Shown here piece by piece: positions 44,675-54,346 of a DNA stretch of 64,000 nt; within the stretch, counting starts at the first letter, position 1, and each line of letters opens with the position of its first letter. Origin of the DNA: Sphingobacterium multivorum (GTDB lineage: Bacteria > Bacteroidota > Bacteroidia > Sphingobacteriales > Sphingobacteriaceae); the NCBI RefSeq assembly GCF_900457465.1, contig NZ_UAUU01000008.1, positions 620,001-684,000 of the forward strand, given 5' to 3'. The notes beneath the pieces were generated by a model. That model was not told where the DNA came from. It searched no databases and saw nothing but the letters and a program-made list of their open reading frames with translations. Both the position numbers and the translations under genes were made by a program.

Positions 44675-47600
44675 TTTATCGGGTTCATAGGTTATACGTT
44701 TTTTCTGTTTCCCAATTTGCATTTTATAATAGCCAACCATAAAATGGTAAACAGCAAGTTCATGTAAGCGTTGATCGGACATGAACAATCGGTTAATGAA
44801 CATATGAATGTAGCTTGATAGTAACGATGTTCGGGCTGACTTGAATTCATCTTGATCGGTATGACTCCGTAAGGTGTTAAATATGCTGTATTGAAGTGCA
44901 TTTAGTTTCTTTTTCGATTCTTCAGGGTTGTCTAAAGGTTTGTCGAACCAGTCTTTTTCTCTTTAAACTTATTGTTGAGATGAATCCAAAGGTTTTTATT
45001 ATTATCAAATTCTTGCTGATAAAGGGTATTCATCTGTAGGCAGAAATCTCTTTTCTCGATCAGTGTAAATTTTGCAGCTTCTAATAGCGACTCAATATTT
45101 TCGAAAGCCAGGCGCCATCGATCATTGATTGAAGTACTTTGTTGGATAACCTTCAGTACCGTTTCGCTCTGTTGATAGAATAGCTCCTCACTAAGTTCCA
45201 TACAAAATGGTGTATATCGTTCAATCTCCCGTGTATAAGTGTCAAAGGATAGCGTTGATATCTGTCCATCTTTAATAAACTGTTCCAATAGGGTATTAAG
45301 CGTGGATATAACGAAATAATACTGGCTTGGATCTGAAAGCTCAACTCTAAATCGAATGGGGGGCGATGGATCGTCGTAGCGTATAAAAAACCATTTTTTT
45401 AGGACATCTTGTTGATTAAGTGTCGCTACGATTAGGGGGAAAATTTCCTTTAACAAGGTGTCTGCAACATGTAAACCACAATAGATCTTGGCGTAAAGCC
45501 ATTCACTGCCCAAGGGAAAGCATCTTTTTAGGTTACTTTCTTGAGGGGCTGATTCATTTGTGAAAGTCTCCTGCTGTGATTCTATTGGAATAATGATTTC
45601 GTTGGCAAAAATATGTCCATCTTTATCGCAGACTACTGATGAATAGTCATTCAGGATATATTCGGTTAATATGATCTCTCTTTTGCACATATGATCCAAT
45701 ACGATTTCTATGCAAAAAGGATTGTCTAAATTTATCAACAATTCATTATCGCCACTGCTGATGATGACCATTGCAGGAATTGCTAGCTCCGCTTGTATAT
45801 TTTTTATGAAAGCCTGAGGGGTACTGGGGTATTTCGCTATTTTTTGAATTCGCCATTGTGCTCTAGACAAGATAATATTTTTGTAGCTTGTTCTTGGGAG
45901 TCTCGGCTGCTCCTTCATAATCCCCCAATTCCAGGAAAGATCCAACCTATTATTTTGGAACTGAAAATCTGCGAGAAACTTATATATATTCATACCCTGT
46001 TCAAAATTGTGGGCGGTAGTTAAACGGGGTATAACCATTTTATTGAATTTCCTGGACCACAAGATTAGGCGCTGGTCTTTGATGAACAGGTATAAGTCAT
46101 TAACATCAATTTGCTCTTGTTCTTTATCGATTGTCGGGCTTAGACAAATTGATGCTTTTCGCAGCGCAGGTCTATAAATGATATTTCCAGCATTATTGTC
46201 TGGGTAATGACAAATCTCGGCAAGTATCGCATTTGGAAACTGCTGTTGCTCTGTGTCGGCAGATTCCTTCAACTTGTTATTCAATTTTTCATCCAGATGT
46301 GCAAATCTGGAAATTAAGTTTCCTGATGACGAACCACCAATGGTAACCAGATTGAAGAATAAGTTTTCCTGACATGAACTTCTAAGGAGATTGCCGATGG
46401 CATAGCATGAAGAAGGGATCTATTGACAGTTTGTTTACGTTGTTTAGCGATATGATCTAGATCTTCGCTGGTCAGCTGAATTCGGTGAATTGATTTTTTA
46501 CACTTTCTACAAATTTTTCAATGACCAGATCTTGATAATGGTGGTCGCCATATTTTTTTTCGCCCGCCGGGGTGATGTTGTTAACTTCCCCGAGTATTTC
46601 ATCCGTTATATTGTAAACACCTTCTTGACGTCCGTAACCAATCCCAATATCGGGGTCTAGAGCTGTCGTTAGCGGAACCATTCTATCTTCATATTTAACA
46701 GAGAACGCAGCTCTAAACCGATCAAAATCTGTTAACTTAGCCTGGCTGCAAAGTGGTAGTAAATCCTGAAATTGATCTCTTATGTGATCTAATGCGGTAT
46801 CTGATAAATTGTTTTCGTCCATCCTATGAGAAGGTCCCCCTGTAACGAATTGGTCATATCGAGGTCTGGAGCCAAAGGCTGCAATAATTTAAGGATGGCG
46901 GTTCGGATCTCAATGACAGATTGAGAACTATGAAGCCATTTTCTTATCGTTAATAAAGGATTTAAATAATTTCCCTCCTTATCCACTCTTTCAAGCGTCG
47001 TTATCAGGCTGTCCAGATAACCTCGGCCAATGACATTGGGCTGTAATTCAGAGGATATGATTCCAAGGCTGATGAGTTATTGACGAATAGGGCCGCATGC
47101 GTTATCGATGCTCCAAGACCTTGCAGCAGATCGATTAATGATTGATAGTGGCTGGTTCTCTTATTGTGTTCAAAGTATTGGATGACTCGATCCAAAACTG
47201 GAGTAAGCCTTATACGTTTCAGGATATGCTGTCCTTTCTTCCCATTTGTCACTTTTTGATAATATTTGTAATATTTACCATCTAAGTATAAGGTGGGATT
47301 GAGACGATAATAGAGTTGACTGTAAATTCTTTTGTCTTTTGATATCTGTTCAATAATTTTTGTCAAATGGTGTATCCAGTTTTAAAACAGCTTGATTTGC
47401 ATTTGACCTGATTAACGATACCTTTTTTTCGGAGACGGCAATGTTCCCAAAAGATACCCCTGCGAATAAACCGAAAGGCGTACTTCTGGTGCTCATCCTA
47501 ATCGCATATTTGAGTAGTGAAGCGATCATTTTTGAGCTGCTTTCTTTCTTGTATTCAAGCCATTTTTGAACTTCCGCCGAGAAGGCCGGGCTTGCCAGAA

Positions 47601-47754
47601 ATAAGGCTTCTTTTAATTGCTCAATTTGAAACAAATGACGAAGTTTCTCTTCTATTTCATGTCGCTCAGTTATCGTTAAAAGATCAACGGCAGATGCAGC
47701 TGGAAGTAGCGGCGTGCGCAGAAGAAAATAATCGGATAAGTGGAATAATGACAT
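44630..47754 (-). pseudogene. Class I lanthipeptide dehydratase (LanB), five or more frameshifts
   Basis: Pieces from 47754 to TAA at 44630 join into about 1035 residues, the size of a full-length LanB. The N-terminus reads MSLFHLSDYFLLRTPLLPAA and then STRSTPFGLFAGVSFG, the signature of the dehydratase N-terminal (glutamylation) domain; KLYDGKYY-like and LTPVLDRVIQYF segments follow. FNLVTIGGSSSGNLISRFAH is the middle motif. The C-terminal, elimination domain has EWLYAKIYCGLHVADTLLKE, WFFIRYDDPSPPIRFRVEL and TYTREIERYTP. LanB uses glutamyl-tRNA to dehydrate Ser/Thr of a precursor peptide. Breaks are near 44950, 46310, 46470, 46820, 47010 and 47370. No LanC, protease or ABC exporter is found in the window. 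Confidence 0.85.
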
Positions 47755-47766
47755 GAATTAGTTGGA

Positions 47767-48135
47767 CTAGTATTGCATGACTTGTTTTATACAAGACTGA
47801 AACATCTGGGGCGAAATTGGTTTTTGCAGCGCAAAATGCTTCCTGTTTTTGATAAATTCTGGATATTGCCAACGTGACACGGCGGAGGTGATGATCAGGA
47901 TTGGAATATCAGCGATCAATTCGGCTAGTGTATTAATATTACCGCCGCTAACAATGAGATCGAGGAATAGGATGTCTGCAGATTTTAGATCATGGCTAAA
48001 TAATGCTGGATTTTCAATGTCTTCAACCATCTTAATCAATTGAAGATCTGGAAACATGTGAATGTATTCAACTATTTTTTTTGTCGCCAGTGGTTCATCC
48101 TCAATGAGAATACATTTAAGCTTGGGTGAAGTCAT
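47767..48135 (-). CDS. Single-domain response regulator (receiver only)
   Basis: 122 residues forming one complete receiver domain: CILIEDEPLATKKIVEYIHM (acidic pocket), the phosphorylatable Asp in ADILFLDLIVSGG, the Thr/Ser in ILIITSAVS and Lys in FALQKPIS. No output domain follows; LanB starts 12 bases downstream, so the lack of a LytTR domain is not due to a frameshift. The receiver resembles those of LytTR regulators. It lies between the putative precursor peptide and LanB and may take phosphate from the nearby LytS kinase; that is inference. Confidence 0.85.
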   Translation of the reverse strand: MTSPKLKCILIEDEPLATKKIVEYIHMFPDLQLIKMVEDIENPALFSHDLKSADILFLDLIVSGGNINTLAELIADIPILIITSAVSRWQYPEFIKNRKHFALQKPISPQMFQSCIKQVMQY

Positions 48136-48177
48136 ATACTCGATTCTTTTTTTATTTATTAGGCAATGAAGACGATT

Positions 48178-48210
48178 GCTGTAAGGCGCCTACCAGAACG
48201 CCTTCACAGC
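48178..48210 (-). promoter_or_regulatory. Hairpin between precursor peptide and regulator gene
   Basis: GCTGTAAGGCG (48178) pairs with CGCCTTCACAGC (48199) with one bulged base. No T run follows on the minus strand, so it may reduce but not stop transcription, as attenuator hairpins after lanthipeptide precursor genes do. Confidence 0.45.
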
Positions 48211-48221
48211 GTTATCCTCTT

Positions 48222-48365
48222 TTATATTACTTTTGAAGATGTAACTGTCTTAATAGTTACCAGTTCCATATCATCAAAATCAAAAAATGAGATCGGTTCT
48301 ACCGCGCAGACAGTTTGTACATCCAGTACAAAATCCTCTGCTAAAAAATTTTCAATGTTTTCCAT
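48222..48365 (-). CDS. Candidate class I lanthipeptide precursor peptide (47 aa)
   Basis: ATG at 48365 opens 47 codons. The peptide begins MENIENFLAEDFVLDVQTVC. Residues 11-16 (DFVLDV) closely follow the FNLD box that LanB enzymes recognise in class I leaders (nisin leader: DFNLDL). The downstream part has one Cys (20), several Ser/Thr in its last third (VTIKTVTSSKVI) and acidic residues. A hairpin, a receiver gene and LanB follow on the same strand. A single Cys means few or no thioether rings could form, so the product would be mostly dehydrated rather than a typical lanthipeptide. The peptide call rests on the leader match and context. Confidence 0.55.
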   Translation of the reverse strand: MENIENFLAEDFVLDVQTVCAVEPISFFDFDDMELVTIKTVTSSKVI

Positions 48366-48367
48366 AG

Positions 48368-48850
48368 TTATACGTTTAAATTGTAAACAAATGTGCTCGC
48401 TATGGAAAAGAACAACGAAAAATATCGACAGAATTGAAAATGAATCAGACGAACTAAAGAATCTATTCGACGAAAAAAATAGTGTCTGTTGCTATTTATG
48501 TTCGCGATGTAGTAGACTTTGTTTGCAGAGCCTGCCAGATCATCATGGACATTGAAAGAAGTTCTATTGTGTGTTTCTGGAAAATTCGACGAAATAGCAT
48601 TTGAATACGATGAAACAGCAGTAGCTTCATTGTAGTATTCCATCTGGTTCGTTATCTTAGATTCATCTATTTTAGCATCAAAAAACCATTTCTTTAGCCA
48701 TTAAAGCCATGTAGCTTAAATAGATCAACCAACGAGAGGGCTTGAGGTAATTCCTTAAACCAAAAAAGCATCTACCAAAAAAATAGGTGAGTAGTGTGGG
48801 CGCGTAAAACAAATGAGAATATGAATTTATCTAATGAAATGTATGGTTTT
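48368..48850 (-). other. Degenerate minus-strand coding stretch, unassigned
   Basis: A continuous open frame lies at 48368-48643 (MEYYNEATAVSSYSNAISSN, then PETHNRTSFNVHDDLAGSAN). It can be extended upstream through shifted frames with WFFDAKIDESKITNQ and FKELPQALSLVDLFKLHGFN. Composition is protein-like but I do not recognise the protein and at least two slips are needed to join the parts. The last 30 codons before the precursor peptide look non-coding, and its stop at 48368 is only 2 bases before the precursor ATG. It could be a further peptide or a decayed gene of the lanthipeptide group. Confidence 0.3.
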
Positions 48851-49082
48851 TTGAAAAGAGAAGGTTTACGGTTATTTAGAAAAAAAGTAAGCTGGCAGAC
48901 CTCTGCGAGATATCAAATCTATGGAGATGGGAAAACAAAGATCGGTGTCGGCATTTGACAGAATTCAAAATTTTATCGATGAAGATACCAGTGCATCCGG
49001 CTGGAGTGGAATGGAAAAGATTAAACTCGAAGAACGGGGTGATTATATTATCTATGGTTTTGTTGAGAAAATTGAAAGCTAA
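48821..49082 (+). pseudogene. Small hypothetical protein, probably one frameshift
   Basis: From ATG at 48821: MNLSNEMYGFLKREGLRLF, ARYQIYGDGKTKIGV, then after a slip near 48950 AFDRIQNFIDEDTSASGWSG and EERGDYIIYGFVEKIES to TAA at 49082, about 86 residues. The second part alone is open from ATG at 48927. Both parts are protein-like (mixed charge, aromatic residues). No family is recognised. It lies just before copA on the same strand. Confidence 0.4.
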
Positions 49083-49228
49083 GAAGAGTTCTCCATATGA
49101 TTTTTTCCATTGAGCTTGACCTTTCGTATTTTATTATCGAGTAAATTTTACAAATCAATTCCTTAATTGTGTAATGACTTTAATCTTATTTGTGGCCAAA
49201 TTTGTTGTGTAAAATTAAACAATAAGTT

Positions 49229-51646
49229 ATGGCGACAGATATTTATAAGGATACGGTTTTATCTACCTTTAGAAGATGTTGAAAGCGAACATTGTGCATT
49301 CAATTGTCGAAAAGGACTAGCCCAGGTTAAAGGCCTAGCGAGCTATCGGGTGGAATTGAATAACCACAGAGCTGCTATCGTACCGAAGGATAGTGAAGCC
49401 GTCGTTAGCAGTGTAAAACGATCAAAGATCTTGGTTATGGTGTTTCTACATTAACCAAAACATTTCCAGTTCTTGGGATGACTTGTGCCTCCTGCGCCAG
49501 TAGCGCTGAAAGTATGGCGAAATATGAACAAGGGGTTGTCAATGCGTCTGTAAATTTTGCAACAGGAAACCTTACGGTGGAGTATTTGCCTAATATTACG
49601 GATCATTTAAAAATCCAGAAAGCGGTTCAGGCTGGTGGCTATGATTTATTAATCGAAGATGAATCTACTCAGCAGGAAACGTTGGAGGCTATTCACGCCG
49701 AGAAATTCCGTAAGCTTAAAATCAAAACTCGATGGGCAGTAATACTTTCGCTTCCCGTGGTCGTGATAGGTATGTTCTTTATGGATATGCCGTACGCAAA
49801 TCCTATTATGTGGCTGTTTTCCACGCCAGTAGTTCTTTGGCTGGGCAAGGACTTTTTTGTCAACGCGTGGAAACAGGCAAAACATCGTTCGGCAAATATG
49901 GATACGCTTGTTGCGTTAAGCACGGGAATAGCCTACATCTTTAGTGTGTTTAATATGCTCTTTGCTGAATTTTGGCATCAGCGTGGCTTGCATGCACATG
50001 TGTATTTTGAGGCCGCCTCAGTCGTCATTGCTTTTATTTTATTGGGTAAACTACTGGAAGAGAAGGCTAAAGGTAACACCTCATCCGCCATTAAAAAGCT
50101 AATGGGCCTGCAGCCTAAGACGGTGATGGTCATTCAATCGGATGGAACAGAGCGTCAGGTCGCTATAGAAGCCGTTAATACCGGCGATATTATTCTGGTG
50201 AAACCAGGGGAGAAGATCGCCGTTGATGGGGTTGTTATCAGTGGAAATTCCTATGTTGACGAAAGTATGTTAAGCGGAGAGCCGGTCCCTGTTTTAAAAA
50301 TGGGCAATGAGCAGGTATTTGCAGGGACGATCAATCAGAAGGGCAGTTTTCAGTTCAAAGCTACAAAAGTTGGCCGGGAAACAATGCTTGCCCAGATCAT
50401 TAAAATGGTACAGGATGCACAAGGAAGCAAGGCTCCTGTGCAAAAACTGGTCGATCGAATTGCTGCTGTATTTGTTCCTATTGTCATTGGTATTGCTATT
50501 TTAACTTTTCTACTGTGGTTTACTTTAGGTGGAGAAAACCATCTGGTACAGGGTTTATTGGCGGCAGTAACGGTTTTGGTTATCGCTTGTCCTTGTGCAC
50601 TAGGTTTAGCAACTCCCACAGCAATCATGGTTGGAGTGGGTAAGGGAGCTGAGCAGGGTATTTTAATTAAAGATGCGAAAAGTCTGGAGCTGGCCAAAAA
50701 GGTAAATACAGTTGTTTTGGATAAAACCGGCACCATTACGGAAGGAAAACCTGTGGTCACTGACCTGTATTGGAAAAATGATGAGGATAGTTTGAAAGTT
50801 ATCTTGTTGAGCCTGGAGAAACAGTCAGAGCATCCATTGGCAGAAGCTGTAGTCGGGTATTTTAAAGATGTAAAAGCTACTCCAGTATCCTTTATTGAAA
50901 GTATTACTGGGAAAGGTGTTAAAGGCAGTGATGGAATCGAAACGTACTCTGTAGGTAATCGCAGGTTGTTGGATGAGAATGGGATCACAATTCCGACGGA
51001 TTTGATGGAACATGGCACCCAATGGGAAAATCAATCCAAAACAGTGATCTGGTTTGCCAACAGTCATACTGCGTTAGCGGTAATAGCCATTGCGGACCGG
51101 ATTAAGGAAACTTCTGTGCGTGCTATCAAGGAGATGCAGGCCATGGGCATTGAGCTATATATGCTGACTGGTGACAACGAGGCTACGGCTAGGGCCATTG
51201 CCGCGGAAACAGGTCTTCAGCATTACAAAGCGGAAGTATTGACAGAGCACAAAGCTGATTTTGTTAAAGAATTGCAGCAAAGAGGGCAGGTGGTCGCTAT
51301 GGTTGGGGACGGTATTAATGACAGTACAGCCTTAGCAACCGCGGATGTCAGTATTGCAATGGGGAAGGGAAGTGATATTGCAATGGATGTAGCAAAAATG
51401 ACAATTATTTCATCTGATTTGACGAAGATACCGCAGGCCATTCGACTTTCGAAACAAACGGTCGCGACGATTAAACAAAATTTGTTCTGGGCTTTTATTT
51501 ATAATTTAATTGGGATTCCCCTCGCCGCAGGTATTCTGTATCCAATCAATGGTTTCCTTTTAAACCCGATGATAGCTGGAGCTGCAATGGCATTGAGCAG
51601 TGTAAGTGTTGTCAGTAATAGCTTGCGACTTCGCTGGAAAAAATAG
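49229..51646 (+). CDS. copA: Copper-exporting P1B-type ATPase CopA (5' end frameshifted)
   Basis: The core from 49478 is intact (722 residues). It begins inside the HMA domain, at the Met of GMTCASCA, so the true start is upstream; ATG at 49229 (MATDIYKDTV) followed by shifted frames with YLPLEDVESEHC and GLASYRVELNNHRAAIVP gives an N-terminal HMA-like domain with a single Cys in place of CxxC. Three or so indels lie in 49255-49435. Core motifs: TM metal site IACPCALGLATPTA, phosphorylation DKTGTITEG, SEHPLAEAV and GDGINDSTALATADVSIAMG. It exports Cu(I) from the cytosol. The CopZ-like gene follows at 51789. Confidence 0.9.
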
Positions 51647-51788
51647 CTAACTATGGTTGAGGCCTAGACCTCATCTTAAACGGTAAATATTGCAAAACAA
51701 AATAGAAAAACTGTAAATACAACCCATCGAATTAAAGGGATATTTGTATAGATAATTAAATAGATTAATAACATTAAAATTAAATAAC

Positions 51789-52010
51789 ATGGAAAGCAAA
51801 GAACTTCAATTTAAAACAAACCTTACTTGTGGGGGATGCGTGTCCAAAGTAAGCGCTGATCTGGATAGTGTGGACGGTATCTGTGAATGGAATGTTGACA
51901 CCACAAATGCAGACAAAATTCTGACTGTAAAAGCTGAAGGCGTTTCGGAGGAAGAAATCATTGAAATTATCAAAAAGAAGGGCTTTAATGCCACGGCCTA
52001 CTCCGCCTAA
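51789..52010 (+). CDS. CopZ-like heavy-metal-associated chaperone
   Basis: 73 residues, one HMA (ferredoxin-like) domain. The metal motif is LTCGGCVSKV in place of MTCxxC: the Met is replaced by Leu, the CxxC is kept. The remaining pattern (WNVDTTNADKILTVKAEG) is normal for the fold. It would carry Cu(I) to CopA, which is 142 bases upstream on the same strand. A terminator follows. Confidence 0.88.
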   Translation: MESKELQFKTNLTCGGCVSKVSADLDSVDGICEWNVDTTNADKILTVKAEGVSEEEIIEIIKKKGFNATAYSA

Positions 52011-52030
52011 TTGTTCAATAAATCTATAGA

Positions 52031-52086
52031 ACCCCATAAAAATACCCTAAAAGTTTTGTCCAACCTTTAGGGGTTTTTTATGGGGT
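52031..52086. terminator. Bidirectional terminator with nested stems
   Basis: An inner stem CCCTAAA/TTTAGGG and an outer stem ACCCCATAAAAA (52031) / TTTTTTATGGGGT (52074) form one long hairpin. It lies between the copper chaperone and the convergent aspartyl protease gene. Confidence 0.75.
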
Positions 52087-52120
52087 ATTGTGATGAGACT
52101 AAACCGAGCTTAGCTTTCTG

Positions 52121-53404
52121 TTAATTAAATTGGATAAACATATCTTTAAAATTTAGTATCATTATAGAAAATTGGCGAATAATATCTTGTCCTATATTTC
52201 CATACACGGTTTCATTCTTAATCTTCGATTTTAATAGGCTTATATTTTTAAGAGCGATCGGTTTATCGCTAATATGGAATGTATGTTGTATAACAAATCC
52301 GTCATATTCAACTTGACCGCCTGCGCCTCCCATGGCGACCTTGGTCGGTATATCCTGTTTTTCGATATGTTATTTGTAGGTTTCGTAAAATGGTGCATAA
52401 AGGATTGTTTTTTCAGCTCCTGTATCAAAAGTATAGTGCTTTCCGTCAATGGCAATAAGCGGTGATAACCCATCTATTGCAAGATTCGATGCTTTCCATG
52501 AAACTGTAGGTCTCTTGGGTACAATGAAAAAATCGTCCTGGGTAAGCTGTACTTCTTGCAGTGCTTCAATAACAGGGAAGCCTATTATACCATTGATCTG
52601 ATAGCCAATTTGCGGGATACAAAGTGCGCTGTCTGGGAAAACCAGGAATATTGCGTTTGAAATGTTGATGCTACCAAGTTTTAATTGTTTACAAACGGCC
52701 AAATCGGCTTTGATAGAAACACCGGTAATGGCGTCTACATCAATATCTGCACGGATAAGATCCATATGAAGACGTTTGGCCACGGACTCTGTGACTGTCG
52801 ATAGGTTTGCTCCGGTATCAAATATAAAACTTGCCGTATCGCCGTTGACTGTTAGTGTTAGATTCTTCAACCCGGCTTTATCTTTCGTCATTTTAAGACG
52901 GGTATCGGCGTTGATTTCTATAAGCTGTGGCCGCACATGTTCTAGTGCTGACCAGATTTTTAGATTGTTTCTGAGATCCGCTCTTGTATCTGTTGACAGC
53001 AAAGGATCGAAGTCGAGTAGGATTTTCTGGGTTGTCTGTTTTGCCCCCGCGTAATCTTTCAGTTTGACAAAATTATCTTCCTGAACACGCCGTAATTTTA
53101 GTCGCAGTGTGTCGGGTAATTCTTCTGTTGCTGCGCTCAATAGTGCTATTTTTTTGTTTGAAGCGATGGGTTTGTTAAAGGCGTTATCGAGTATTGCCAA
53201 AATAAAAACTTGCTCATTGGCGTTTAAGAAAGGTTTATTTACCCTAAACAGGTTGCGGGCAGTGAAGAAATCTTTTGATGCTATTAGCTGATATAGCCTG
53301 TTGAATTTAGTTGAGGAGGATTGTCCGAAATTAAGCTGGATGGTGATGAATAACAGGAAACATATTGATACGCATTTTTTGAAATGATTTGCTGGGAGAT
53401 TCAT
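52121..53404 (-). pseudogene. Retropepsin-like aspartyl protease, single frameshift
   Basis: From ATG at 53404 there is a signal peptide (CVSICFLLFITIQLNFGQ) and a helical region to about residue 170. Two protease lobes follow, each with a D-T-G site: SFIFDTGANLSTVTES and HYTFDTGAEKTILYAPF. INGIIGFPVIEALQEVQL is the flap-side segment after the first. The frame breaks at YETYK near 52370; the next frame gives HIEKQDIPTKVAMGGAGG and GNIGQDIIRQFSIMILNF to the stop at 52121. Joined length is about 428 residues. The two-DTG layout is pepsin-like rather than a retroviral single lobe. It is probably periplasmic; its substrate is unknown. Confidence 0.82.
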
Positions 53405-53668
53405 GGTGTATTCAATTAATTGTCTTTTGGTCAACGATATGTTCACGCTCTTAAATGTCGGAAAAGTTCTTGTTAATTTTTTAATTTTATTGTTGCTTAT
53501 TTTGTTATTGATCAATGGTTTATGTTGTGGAGTTGTGTGTAATACTTGTGGTCTTGAATAATTAAGGTTAAATTAGCTAATGTTTTGAGAAATTTCTCCC
53601 AGAAGGATTGGATAGACGAGGTCTCCGCGATTGGTGGACAGTAATATATTTGTAAATAGCATAATTTA

Positions 53669-54253
53669 ATGAAACAGAAGACGATGAATATTAGGTATAA
53701 TAAAGGAATTATTTTTTTTGGTCTTGCGGCTTTATCGACCAGTTTATTTTTTGGCTGTGGAAACACAGGCACTAAAAATGAGGCCAAGGCCGAAAAGGTC
53801 GAGGGACCTGCTGAAGCTATTGCTGACACTGCAACCACAACGCAGGAGTTATCTTTTAAGGATAAAGAGGGTAAGGTTCTTCAATTAAGTGCTTTAAAAG
53901 GTAAGGTCGTGTTTATTAATTTCTGGGCGACTTGGTGTCCCCCATGTATTCATGAACTACCTTCTATTGACCAGCTTAGGCAATCGCTTAAAGATAATAA
54001 AGATATCGTTTTTCTCATGGTAGATGTTGATGGCGACATGGAAAAGTCTTCAGCATTCATGGCCGAAAACAAGTATCATCTACCACTTTACATAGCAGCG
54101 GGTGAAATTCCTGCAGAATTCTTAGGACAGTCCATACCAACAACGGTTATCTTGGATAAAGCGGGTAAGATCGTGGAGCGTCTGGAAGGAAGCCGTGACT
54201 ATGGGGCCCCTGAGATAAAAAAAGCATTGGAGGATATCGCGAGCGGTAGCTAA
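53669..54253 (+). CDS. TlpA-like thioredoxin-fold lipoprotein
   Basis: 194 residues. A lipobox (STSLFFGC) ends the signal, so the protein is a lipoprotein. A disordered Lys/Glu/Ala linker (about 30 residues) follows, then a thioredoxin fold with active site FWATWCPPCIHELPSI and a cis-Pro region at SIPTTVILDKAGKIV. The redox role is probably thiol-disulfide exchange in the periplasm; a copper or cytochrome maturation role is possible because copper genes lie nearby. The start could be 53684. Confidence 0.88.
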   Translation: MKQKTMNIRYNKGIIFFGLAALSTSLFFGCGNTGTKNEAKAEKVEGPAEAIADTATTTQELSFKDKEGKVLQLSALKGKVVFINFWATWCPPCIHELPSIDQLRQSLKDNKDIVFLMVDVDGDMEKSSAFMAENKYHLPLYIAAGEIPAEFLGQSIPTTVILDKAGKIVERLEGSRDYGAPEIKKALEDIASGS

Positions 54254-54346
54254 AGCTCGAAGGTTGTGATCACTATTTTCTATAGCTGGAGAATAGAATT
54301 TGAAAAGAAAAACAGTATTTTCGCGGTGTCAAGTTAATTTATAGCT

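Noticed and set aside
48166..48555. 130-codon plus-strand frame across the precursor region
   Set aside because: Its first half is antisense to the peptide with the FxLD box and is not protein-like; only the Cys-rich last part is kept as a finding.
53512..53838. 108-codon minus-strand frame opposite the TlpA-like gene
   Set aside because: It is antisense to a gene with a clear lipobox and thioredoxin site, and its own translation lacks features.
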